From positions 360,388,779 to 360,452,778 of the forward strand of contig OX336393.1 in the NCBI GenBank assembly GCA_946902985.2: a DNA stretch of 64,000 bases. Direction: 5' to 3'. Made by a program: the position numbers and the translations under genes. Under the pieces are notes generated by a model. It was not told the origin of the DNA, ran no database searches, and was given only the letters and a program-made list of their open reading frames with translations. This stretch comes from Meconema thalassinum. Lineage: Eukaryota; Arthropoda; Insecta; Orthoptera; Tettigoniidae. Position 1 is the stretch's first letter, and each line of letters starts with the position of its first letter. This document shows, piece after piece, positions 55,066 to 64,000 of this stretch.

Positions 55066-56445
55066 TAAATCGCGCTAAGTGACCAGGCCAGACCCCTCGC
55101 CATTGATGTTGTGGTAGGTTTGAATAGCCGTCTGTTTTTAAGTTATATTATACAGAGTGTTTAGAGTTGGTTTTAACGACCCGGTCTTCGAACCGAGGTT
55201 CCTTTAGTTGAAGATTACCGCTTGCAAGTTCAGATCGTTGCTTTATTATGAGATAATGGTCTTTCAAGACAAATAACGATAAGTCCCTAATGTAATATAA
55301 TGTAGGAATTCACGAGTTCAGTGAAGACAATTAGGTTTCGGGAGTGATCTTAATTTTTGACATGTTCAAGTAGTCTTCTGAAGCTCGGGAGTATGCAGAT
55401 GTTTTCCCAACCACAGTAGTGAATTGTTGACTGAGAGAGATGGTATCCCATGAACATGTGAAAGCCCAAAATTTATGTAAATGAATAACAGTACTTTAGA
55501 TAAGAAGCATATATTGTTTTAATTATAAGATACTCATATAATAGGAAGTGAGGTGTTGTAAAAGAATAACACAGAGTATATAAAAAGTATCGAGCCATTT
55601 GGAGCTCTTGATTTTATGGAATTTTAAAGGGATATTTTATGGAAGTGAAAAGAGATGTAAGTTTGTTGGTTTATAGGAAACCATTTATTATGATTTAACC
55701 TTTGTTTGTTTATGTATTCCTTGTTCACTCTGAACAAGTTAGAAGTATTGGTCAGTGTTTTATTTGTTTAATTTGTTGTAGCGCCATATATTTGGTTAAT
55801 TAAATGTTCTATAGTAGGAATTGATTTTGTTTATTTATTTAGGAAGTGTATCCTCTATTTAATCCAAAATGTGTAAGTCACAGAGTGGGAGAACATACCA
55901 TAACCCCGAAAATCCCGATTTGAGCATTGCTGGCATACTGTGATTTGCATATTTCATGCTAAATGGGCACAGGGGGGCATAGAAGTACTGTGCTTGGATT
56001 AATAATTAGAGGAACACTTAAGACGGTCATATCATGTTAAAGTAAAGTAATGATAGAAGTAGCTACAAAATATAATGTTAACTGACCGCATGGGACCCTG
56101 GAAACTCACACCGTGCAGCCCTAAATATAATAAACCCCCTAGCAAACACGACTTTTGGCGCCCAGTACGTAGGGATGAGTTTTCCTTGGGAAAACCCGAG
56201 TTTTTCAGAAAAATCAAAATTTTCAATTTTGAAAAAAAAATGGTTTTTCGAAAATTTTTGAATTTTTAAATCACTTCCATAAAGGTTTTGACATTGAATG
56301 AGTATATCAAAAGCGTACGTTTTAGTAAACACCCGTAATAAGGTAAAATTTTGAAAATTGGGACACAAGAGTTCGGAGTACCGTCTCTCATGCATGAACC
56401 GGCGATGTGGCATAGTAGCCCACTGTATTCTTATATTGTGAATAA

Positions 56446-57426
56446 GATGTGGAAGAGAAGGCATCTAAAGGAGTGCTTAGGGAGCACTTCAATAAGGAGA
56501 TGGAGGAAATGATAAAGATAAATAGTGAAATATGGGAGGCCAGGAAGGCAGAAAATAAAGATAAATGTGAATCTATCAATGATAAAGTGAACCTCCAAAT
56601 AGATGGTAAAGAGTACCCAAGTAAAGAAAATGTAAAGGTTTCTTTAGCAAGCATGCGTGCATCTGGAGGCAGAGTTACACGAAGAGAAGGTAACATGTCT
56701 GTAGATAACAGGGTAAAAATTGAGCCTGTAGAGCTCCAAATAGAAAAAGAAATATGTGAACCGATTCCAAGGGAATGTGTAACAAATACAGATAATAATA
56801 ATGATAAAGATGATTCAAAGTCTCGTGTATTAAGGCAGGTTTAAGTAGGCTCGAAAAACGAAAGGGAAAAGAATGAGAGTCTTAGCGTTCAGGATCAGGA
56901 AAAAGTAGAAATGGCGACCTGGAAAGAAATAGAAAAATTATTGGGTATAATGAGTGAAATGCGAGACAAACACTATAAGATGTTGAATGAACTTTGGAAT
57001 TTAAGAGTGTTAGACTTAAGCAAGAAAGAGGGAATTAAGGAACTAAGAGAAAGTATTCCCAAGGAAATTGGTAAGATACTCGAAATTCATAAGAGGGCAG
57101 GTAAAAAATACTTTGAGATACCCAAACAGGAATTAGAAGAATTATATCATGAAATCCCTAAGGTTAAAGAGTCATTAATAGAAAAGAGAAAGAAATTTGC
57201 GAAACGTATGGAGGAAGAAGGAAAAATAGAAGTTGCTCCGTGGGATCACCTAAAAATGTTTATTAAGGAAGTAAGTGATATAATGGAGCAAGTAGGGAAG
57301 ATGAGTGATCTATGGAGTCAGATCGGGTGGAAGATCTCTTACAAAGAGCACGACCGAAGAAATTACGTTCAGGAACAGAAAGATTGGATAAAAAAGAATG
57401 GGACAAGATGCATTGCTTCAGAATGA
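56446..57426 (+). pseudogene. Gag-like coiled-coil ORF, part 1 (one in-frame stop)
   Basis: One reading frame from 56446 is interrupted only by TAA at 56842-56844. Before it are 131 codons rich in Glu/Lys (EEMIKINSEIWEARKAE). After it the frame continues through MATWKEIEKLLGIMSEMRDK at 56911 to TGA at 57424-57426, with helical, charged sequence (ELWNLRVL, PKEIGKILEIHKRAGKKYFE). I do not recognise a capsid domain, zinc knuckle or enzymatic motif. It overlaps part 2 in another frame by about 115 bp, as if a frameshift joined them. Confidence 0.5.
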
Positions 57427-58607
57427 GCATGCATGAGGAATATAGGATAATAACTATTCAGGAATTAGCTGAAGTAAGAGAAGTCAAGATTCGGGAATAT
57501 AACGAAATAGTAAAGGTCGTCCAGAAGATATATGATGAATATATCGTAGCACAGAACCATCAGTCCAAACAAATAGTTATTCAAGCTGGAAATAAAATAG
57601 AAATTGTAAAAGAAAAAGAAGTCATGGTGCAAGATCCCGAAACTGATATTAGAGAAGAAGGAGAAGAACAAGAAGTAGAAATCGTGATGACTCCAGTGGA
57701 AACTGAGAAAAGAAATGAGATCCCTCTAGAGAAAACAATGGAGATTCAGGAGGAAATGAGAATTCCAGGCCAGGAAGACAGCCGAAATGAAAATGAGCTG
57801 CAAAGTGAAGAAGATCATTTTTATGAAAAAGTTGAGCTTGAAGAGCAAGAGAAAAACCCAGAACAAGGGATAACAAAAGAAGTGAAAGTTGGGGAGACGG
57901 AAATAATAATTCCTGGAGAGATGGAGAAATCAAATGAAACTATAATAGAAAGTATTGTTGAGGCAAAAAAAAAAGAAGTAGAGGTCCAAGATGTCATAGA
58001 AATAGAAAAGGAAACCCCAGAAGAAATTCATGAGAATAAGGAAGATAAGATACAATTAAAAGAAGAAAAAGAACAGTTGAAAGCACAAATTCTTGAATTA
58101 ATAATAAAATATCAGGAATGTCAACGAAAGAAAAGAAAAATGGAAACAGATGCCAATGAAAGCCAAGAAAACCTCCAAGGAAAAGATGAGATTATGGGAG
58201 TTATTGGAGAAAAGAGAAGAAGGGCCTTTGAAGAAAATGAGGAAAGAGGAAGACCACCGTCAAGTGTAGCAGGTTTACAAGAGAATAGATACCCTATTGA
58301 AGGTAGGAGAGGAGGAGAAATAATGCACATGACCTTGGAGAAAGAAGACGCACAAGCGTATTTCAGTTGGAAACTTCGTAAGAAGAAAGCGAATAATAGA
58401 AAGAAAAGAACTAAAGAAGATCTAAAGGAACTATGGAATTGGAAGAGTAGGAAAAAGAAATTTTCTGGGAAAATGCCATCTCGATGCGAGATGAGGGAAA
58501 AAGGTTACTCTAGAATAGATAACGGGTTAAGCCTATATGCACCCGTTAAAGAGTCAGAGAAAAAAAAAAGGAGATTTTCTCGAAAATACCATCTCGAGAA
58601 GAGATGA
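57312..58607 (+). pseudogene. Gag-like coiled-coil ORF, part 2
   Basis: An open frame of 431 codons, shifted relative to part 1 and probably its continuation through a frameshift within 57312-57426. It is dominated by Glu/Lys/Ile repeats (KEVMVQDPETDIREEGEEQE, KKEVEVQDVIEIEKETPEEI) followed by a basic tail (FSWKLRKKKANNRKKRTKED, KKKRRFSRKYHLEKR) ending at TGA near 58607. Acidic coiled coil plus basic tail and no enzymes recall the arrangement of the intact Gag at 16020-18470, but there is no visible sequence identity. A structural protein of a retroelement is the best guess. A decayed host gene is possible though less likely. Confidence 0.5.
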
Positions 58608-58738
58608 GGTGAATGGAAGAAAACCAAGAAGAGTCGGGTAAGAACAGACCGTGCTCTTAAGGACAAATGGAATTCTGTAGACTTTGAGTCCAGAAAATAA
58701 AAATGAAGAAGTAACGGGTAAAGGATATATACACCCGT
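58477..58738 (+). repeat. Alternating pair of hairpin units
   Basis: Hairpin type a: CATCTCG-ATG-CGAGATG at 58477-58493, and CATCTC-GAGAA-GAGATG at 58590-58606. Hairpin type b: AACGGGT...ACCCGTT at 58521-58547, and ACGGGT...ACCCGT at 58714-58738. The order is a, b, a', b', with related flanks (TTTTCT.GAAAAT before a; TAAAG after b). It covers the 3' end of the gag-like frame and the sequence after it. Confidence 0.8.
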
Positions 58739-59121
58739 AAAGTATTAAAAGAAGGTAAATAGGTTAATATTGAATAACCGGAGAAGAAAGAGACAGACCG
58801 GCAGAATGCCCGTCCTATGAAACAAGAAAGAAAAAAAACCTGTCTGACCCAAGTTTGAAACGCTTGCCAGACCAAGAGGAGACTCAGATACACCCTAACG
58901 AGACGAGTAATTTATAGTCTTAAAGTGGAGACGTCCGCTTAAAAGAAATGAATGAATGGGAACTTTGTGAGACCCAAAACAAGCCAGAAGGAGAAAGGGC
59001 TTTGGAAATAAAGAACAGAAGGTACTGAGAAATGTTATGATGGCTTCGACACTAGAAAAATATAAAATTTTATATAAATGTTTAAATAACTTTCCTCAAA
59101 ATTTCGAAAATTTATTTACCT

Positions 59122-59134
59122 AAGGAGGGGAGAA
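59122..59134 (+). promoter_or_regulatory. Polypurine tract
   Basis: AAGGAGGGGAGAA after TTTACCT, in the position expected before a 3' LTR. No LTR sequence matching upstream DNA was recognised after it. Confidence 0.45.
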
Positions 59135-59546
59135 TCTAAAGTTTCAAAAAATAATTTCAGTATTTGTAATTAGAATCCCTTTATAATACACAAAATTTCC
59201 ATTGAAATGCAAACATAAACTTGTACTTTACAGTAAACAGCTACTCCGAGCTAATGATTATCGCATTACTGTGCGATTCCAGATTGCATGAAGTCAATAT
59301 GTGAGTGTACGCACATCAGTGAATGGGTCAAAGCGTTCGAGAGGTAATGTTGGTACTTTCAATCATATAATTTCAGTTATCGAACAATCGACTAATCGAA
59401 GCAGAAAAATCTATTAATGACAACATATAACGATTAGTCGATTGTGCATTTAGTCCATAAATCTATAGGTCGTTTAATCTATTAATCTGTTGGTCGAATA
59501 GTTGATAAATTATTTTGTCGTTTATTAGATGGTAGGTTGGTTCCAT
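59135..59546. other. Unassigned AT-rich interval
   Basis: Short repeated CGACTAATCG-like words on both strands around 59385-59440. No gene. Confidence 0.45.
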
Positions 59547-59905
59547 AGTTTAGGGACTGCGATAACACGGTCATGTAGCCCCGTGTACTTTGTGTGCGTG
59601 TAGAATCTGTCTGATAACCGATGTTAATTGTGATGACTGTATTAGTGTGTGTTATCTGTTTTTAATTCAAGTAAGGACTGTACACGATAATTTCAAGTAG
59701 TTCCTACTACTAGTTGCCATCGCAACCAGCGCCTAGTGACCTACAAATCTTGCTTCACACAAGTTTCGATAGTGGAAGGTTCTTTTACATGCCATAAATC
59801 TATGACATGGGCCCGCCAGCTTTACTTTCCCTCCGAAGGAAGGCATACTGAGGGCTTTTTAACACTGTTAAACAATCCGATGTCTTCGGCCAGGTTTGAA
59901 CCCGG
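59547..59905 (-). repeat. SINE type A copy
   Basis: The reverse complement starts in the tRNA-like head (GGGTTCAAACCTGGCCGAAG), has CCTTCCTTCGGAGGGAAAGT, and ends with the shared 3' tail (ACACGGGGCTACATGACCGT). Confidence 0.82.
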
Positions 59906-60920
59906 TTTATTAGATGTACTTCGGTCCTTCCACTACGCTCTCACAGAAGCAAAATAGACATTTAATTAATTAAAATAATTATATTGCATCACATATTGTT
60001 AAATAATGTACCTTCTTTGTTAAAACTGGACTAAAACCAAGTAAAGCAAACATGTTCCTGTCGTAAATAACAAACATTGAACAAAAATTCCAAATCTTTG
60101 CTGAAAACTCTTCGTCTTTATGTTTTGAAGCTCTTCCTTATTTGAATGATATTTGTCCTTCCACTGTAACTGACTCTCATTTGGTTGTTGTTAACATACA
60201 CAAGGAAGGGCACTTTTGAGCAGAAAGTAACTTTAATGGATTTCTATACATCATTCCGAAAGTAAACGTAACTCAAATTAAGTGATGACCTCTCATTTAA
60301 ACTTATTTTCTGATCTCATTTCTCTTAATCCATTAATCGATTCTTTGGTGAGATTAAGGTAACGATTGTGGTTACTACTGTGAAATAGGGGTGTTGGAGC
60401 TTCTGATTGGACCGTACTAGTATTTACTCGTTACCTTGTCAGCTGGGTGACTCAACGTAGGACGCGATACTCACCTGAAAAGAGAAAGGAAACATAATTA
60501 TCATATATTCATTCGATACATTGATTTTTAGGATCATAAAATTATACTTGGGAGCAGTTGATTTCATTTTTACACTCCATAAAACAATAAGACTGATAGT
60601 CAGTCTGAAAGACTAGAATTTATAACATTTTAACAAATGCTACAAATGCTGCGTGAACTCAAAGTCCGTTAGCAAGTGCAAACCAAGGTCAAAGGAGGTA
60701 GCTGGCTGGATGACGTCACGCTCACCGGAGCGCGCGGGGAAAGGAGGAAGCTCAATCAGTACTATGACGTCATACACCTCAGTGCATTCTCGGTACATTT
60801 CGTCCCGTCACCGTAACGTAACGCCAGACCCCAGCGAAGGCGACATAATCACTTGAAATGATGAAATAAAATAACACAACAGAGGTTTATGTTTGTGAGA
60901 TGTTGCTCAAAGCGTTCATG
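59906..60920. other. Unassigned interval
   Basis: AT-rich to about 60650. A GC-richer block at 60690-60840 has no recognised gene. Confidence 0.45.
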
Positions 60921-60933
60921 CAACGTATAGACG

Positions 60934-61458
60934 GCGGCTTCGGTGGCGTAGTCGGTAGCATGCTGAGCTTCTATGCCCAAGATAGCGGGTTCAAACCCGG
61001 CCGAAGCCGTCGGATTTTTTAAGAGCGTTAAAAATCCCTCAGTATGCCTTCCTTCGGAGGGGAAGTAAAGCCGGCGGTCCCATGTCATATATTTATGGCA
61101 TGTTAAAGATCCTTCCACTAATTGCACCTGTGTGAAGCTAAATTGGATAGGTTAAGAATGTAAACAACGCTCTTAGGTTTCTATGTTCGTTGCCAAGAGC
61201 CGACTGCGGCGGCATCTAGTAGCTCAGTCCTGAACTTGGCCTAGTAGTCGTTGACGGTGGCGCTTGGCGGCAAAAGTAGGAACTATTTGAAAAATTCTTA
61301 GTTGCAGTTCTTAAATTAACAAACAGATAACACACACTAATACAGTCATCACAATTAACACCGGTTATCAGACAGATTCTACACGCACCCAAAGTACACG
61401 GGGCTACATGACCGCGTTGTCGCAGCCCCTAAACTTAAGAACCAACCAACCAACCAAC
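60934..61458 (+). repeat. SINE type A, full-length, 13-bp target-site duplication
   Basis: The reference copy. The tRNA-like head has a full A-box match (TGGCGTAGTCGG) and GGTTCAAACCC; then a body with CCTTCCTTCGGAGGGGAAGT, a 3' domain AACACCGGTTATCAGACAGA, and a terminal (AACC)n. CAACGTATAGACG is duplicated at 60921-60933 and 61459-61471. Confidence 0.95.
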
Positions 61459-61668
61459 CAACGTATAGACGCATTAAGCTGCGGTTTCCTCCAGTAGCGG
61501 TACCGATTTCTAGCGGCCGTCAGGTGACGGCGAATGACGTGTAGAAACTGGGGACCGTCTTCACGGTGAACAATGGTGTAATGTTAGATATCAGTGTGTA
61601 GGAACACATTCTTGAAACGTTTCCATTATTACGGAGGCAGTACGCATTGCTAGTAAACAAATAACAGT

Positions 61669-62345
61669 ATGCCTTCCTTCGGAGGGGAAGATAAGTCGGC
61701 GGGCCCATGTCATAGATTTATGGCATGTAAAAGTACCTTCCGCTAACTAAACTTGTGTGAAGCAAAATGTCTAGGTTAGGTTTGATTACTGCTCTTAAGT
61801 TCCAACGTTCGCCACCAGGCGCTGGTTGCGATGGTATCTAGTATTAGCCAAGTAGCTTGCCACGGTGGGTGAGTGGATAGCGTCTCGGTCTACTAACCCC
61901 AAGATTGCAGGTTCGCTCCTGGCCGTGTTAAGTGATATTTTTTTGAAAGGCGGCAAAATACGATACGCATGTCATACGATGTTGGCATGTCAAAGAACCC
62001 ATTTGAATTCAGTAGGCCGAGTTCATAATGGCAAAATTAATCTCGGGAGTTTCCGCCAACTCAAAGTTCCTCATTTCTCTACTAGAAAGCGCTATAGTGT
62101 TCAAGGAGGTTAGATATCTAACATCTAACCTCCTTGACTTTCATAGTCAAGGAACAATGAAATCGACATGCAAGCTACCCTCTGGGTGTCAAATATCAAA
62201 GCTTGCAGCAGGCACCCGAGGCCATACGATATTATTATTATTATTATTAGCCAAGTTCACAGCTAGGTGTCGTGGACGGTAGCATTTGGTAGCGAAAGTA
62301 GGAATTACTTGACATTATCGTCTGCAGTCCTCATTCGCACTAATA
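61669..62345 (+). repeat. SINE type A fragment split by a nested SINE E
   Basis: Starts at the CCTTCCTTCGGAGGGGAAGA body block without a head. It runs to 61853, is interrupted by the type E SINE, and resumes at 62257 (TCACAGCTAGGTGTCGTGGA). Confidence 0.85.
61854..62244 (+). repeat. SINE type E nested in SINE A, 12-bp target-site duplication
   Basis: TATTAGCCAAGT is duplicated at 61842-61853 and 62245-62256. It starts AGCTTGCCACGGTGGGTGAG and ends in (ATT)n. Inside, CAAGGAGGTTAGAT and its exact inverse lie 7 bp apart at 62102-62136, a 14-bp stem. Confidence 0.93.
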
Positions 62346-62469
62346 CAGTAATCACAGCACTCACTGATTATGACCTCGTCTGTGTTACTGTTAAATATCT
62401 ATGTAGAAATAAAGTAAATTACAAATTGAAGTAGAGGAAATTGCTTTAGATATCAGTTGTTGCTGTTGT

Positions 62470-62825
62470 TTCGTTTGAGGGGCTTGGATATGATGGTAAT
62501 TCATCCCCGTGCACTGGGTGTGTGTAGAAGTTTTTCCTGATGACCTGTGTTACAATGGTGGCTGTATTAGCGTGTCTATTTGTTATTCAGGTGAGGACTA
62601 GCGAGGAGGCTGCCGTGGCCTAAATTTATGAACCATCCTGTCAATAGCCAAGAGTAGAAGCGGGAAATTACGGAAAACCAAAACCCACCTCAGTTTTCTC
62701 TCACGAGGCTGTGCGTATCCCGTTCCAGCCCTCAGATTAGAATTTATTTTCTTCGCAGAGCCGAGAATAGAAGCAGGACCTTTGGGACGACAGCTAAGAA
62801 TACTAGCCGATACACCACGAGATGG
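62470..62825 (-). repeat. SINE type C copy
   Basis: The reverse complement: degenerate head (TCCCAAAGGTCCTGCTTCTA), GGAACGGGATACGCACAGCC, then a 3' tail containing CAGTGCACGGGGATGAATTA and AAGCCCCTCAAACGA. Confidence 0.7.
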
Positions 62826-62940
62826 TCTACTTTAGAATTTAGATCTTATTGATTATTTGACCATTTAGAGGTTCGAAACAGAGGTAGTTTAGAGTACCAA
62901 GGCAACATTTAACAACATTCTAAAAGCAAGGACCACCTGG

Positions 62941-63280
62941 AAGTGGAGCGACTAGCATTCTTGGCTGTCGCCCTGGAGATCAGGCTTCGATTCCTGGCTC
63001 TGCCAAGAAGTTTAATTCAGGTCTGTAACGGGGTTTAGTCAGCCTTGTGAGGCAATACTAAGATGAGGTGGTTTCGATTCCCACCTCACCTATCTTGAAA
63101 TTGGTTTTCTTTGGTTTACTACTTCTACACCAAGCAGAATGCCGGGTTGGTTCCTAACTTAAGGCTATGGCTGTCTGCTTCCCAATTCTCACCTGAATTA
63201 CATATACTCACACAAGTACACGGGGCTAAACGACTATGATGTCCAAGTCTCTTAAATTAAACAATAACAAACAACATCTA
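62941..63280 (+). repeat. SINE type C copy
   Basis: The head retains GCTTCGATTCCTGGCTCTGC, then a GTAACGGGGTTTAGTCAGCC body and the shared 3' tail (AAGTACACGGGGCTAAACGA). It lies inverted relative to 62470-62825. Confidence 0.72.
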
Positions 63281-63348
63281 AATATCTAACGAAAACCTAA
63301 CAATAAAAACATTAGAGCTTAAGAAATGTAACAGGTATATAAGGGAGA

Positions 63349-63688
63349 AATAGCCTCCGTGGCTTAGGTGGCAACACGCTGGACCCTCACCACTGGGTCT
63401 GTGGTTCAAACCCCGGTCACTCCATGTGAGGTTTTTTCTGGACAAAGTGGAGGCAGAAAAGGTTTTCTCCGGGTACTCTGGTTTTCCCTGTCACAAATGT
63501 AATTCCAGAAACACTATCCACTGTCATTTAATTTCATCTGTCATTCATTTAATCATTGCTCCAGGGGAGTGTGACAGGCTTCGGCAACCGGCAAAGTTCA
63601 TATCCTCGCCGCTAGATGGGGGCTTCATTCATTCCATTCCCTTGCCCGGTCGGTCGACTGGAAGCAGGCTGTGGATTTTCATTTTTTC
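63349..63688 (+). repeat. SINE type B with 12-bp target-site duplication
   Basis: Same family as 38668-39000 (GCCTCCGTGGCTTAGGTGGC, GGTTCAAACCCCGGTCACTC, GCCGCTAGATGGGGGCTTCA). ATATAAGGGAGA is duplicated at 63337-63348 and 63689-63700. Confidence 0.92.
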
Positions 63689-63942
63689 ATATAAGGGAGA
63701 GGGATACGAGAGACAAACGTGATTTTGGAATGCAGACAGGGACTTAAAATACCCAAATTTTAGGTGGGTGTAAAATAGGATGCAAATACAGTTAGTAGTG
63801 GGCCGTGTATACTATTATTAGCGTACGAAAAATTGTTCTCAACTTCGCCTGCATAGTTCAATGGTAGTCTTAATTTGCTCTCCATAGCTTCATCGTCAGA
63901 CTCACAGTGTCATGTATTTACCGTCCCCTTAAATACCGATAT

Positions 63943-64000
63943 GATTATTTGTAACTCTGCAGTCGGTGAACACGAACTTGCCCAATGACTGGTCGGGACA
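63943..64000. repeat. Start of a second copy of the 30215-30565 repeat, cut by the window
   Basis: AACTCTGCAGTCGGTGAACA and CCAATGACTGGTCGGGACA match 30235-30290. The part that would contain the hammerhead-like motif lies outside the window. Confidence 0.65.

Larger units (their letters stand above)
51720..59134 (+). mobile_element. Putative degraded LTR retroelement with coiled-coil gag-like ORF
   Basis: A provisional grouping of: a promoter at 51720, an AT-rich LTR-like stretch to about 55970 (split by a minus-strand LINE fragment at 53804-55065), a broken gag-like frame at 56446-58607, and a polypurine tract at 59122-59134. The ATGGGCACA near 55963-55971 resembles the GGGCACA end of the LTRs at 11613 and 18626. 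No second LTR copy follows the polypurine tract, so neither the boundaries nor unity of the element is proven. Confidence 0.35.

Overview
The window looks like intergenic DNA from a large, repeat-rich arthropod genome. A polyneopteran (orthopteroid) insect is my best guess, from the texture of the tRNA-headed SINEs and the density of mariner, Tc1, hAT and LINE debris; species is not determinable. I found no host protein-coding gene and no free-standing tRNA or rRNA gene. Nearly every recognisable feature is a mobile element, often nested in another. Four arrangements stand out.

(1) 11613-22727 is a complete, young LTR retrotransposon. Its two LTRs are 4,101 and 4,102 bp, begin TGT, end ACA and are flanked by GTAC on both sides. 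I found six substitutions and one T-run indel between them. The 2.9 kb internal region encodes only one 816-aa Gag-like protein and no protease, reverse transcriptase, RNase H or integrase. It is a gag-only, presumably non-autonomous element. A second, broken element of similar style may occupy 51720-59134: a promoter, AT-rich flanks, a coiled-coil gag-like frame at 56446-58607 and a polypurine tract, with a LINE fragment (53804-55065) inside.

(2) A repeat class built from modules phased at about 145 bp is seen at 28600-30184, at 36366-37330 (different module sequence, opposite strand) and at 43565-45585 (interrupted by two TA-flanked insertions whose removal restores the phase). A degenerate relative lies at 2300-2690. 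The copies end in a CA-rich microsatellite followed by a CTCATAAG block and, in three of them, a hairpin. In the first array eight of nine modules carry GCCAT within a YY1/Pho-like motif.

(3) Cut-and-paste transposon derivatives keep terminal inverted repeats and an N-terminal DNA-binding domain but no catalytic domain: two mariner-like (30573-31321, 33881-34714) and one hAT (47593-48298). Several TA-flanked fold-back MITEs accompany them (5827-6158, 31500-31793, 37651-38024, 39510-40247, 41324-41511, 43867-44439, 44479-45327).

(4) At least six tRNA-headed SINE types are present, several with clear target-site duplications. I label them A (60934-61458), B (38668-39000), C (8615-9103), E (35365-35707), F (9788-10016) and G (4345-4544, nested in F). 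Types A and C share a common 3' domain. The rest is 5'-truncated LINE C-termini, a 44-45 bp minisatellite (27745-28243), an 85-bp palindrome (47036-47120) and stretches where I recognise nothing.
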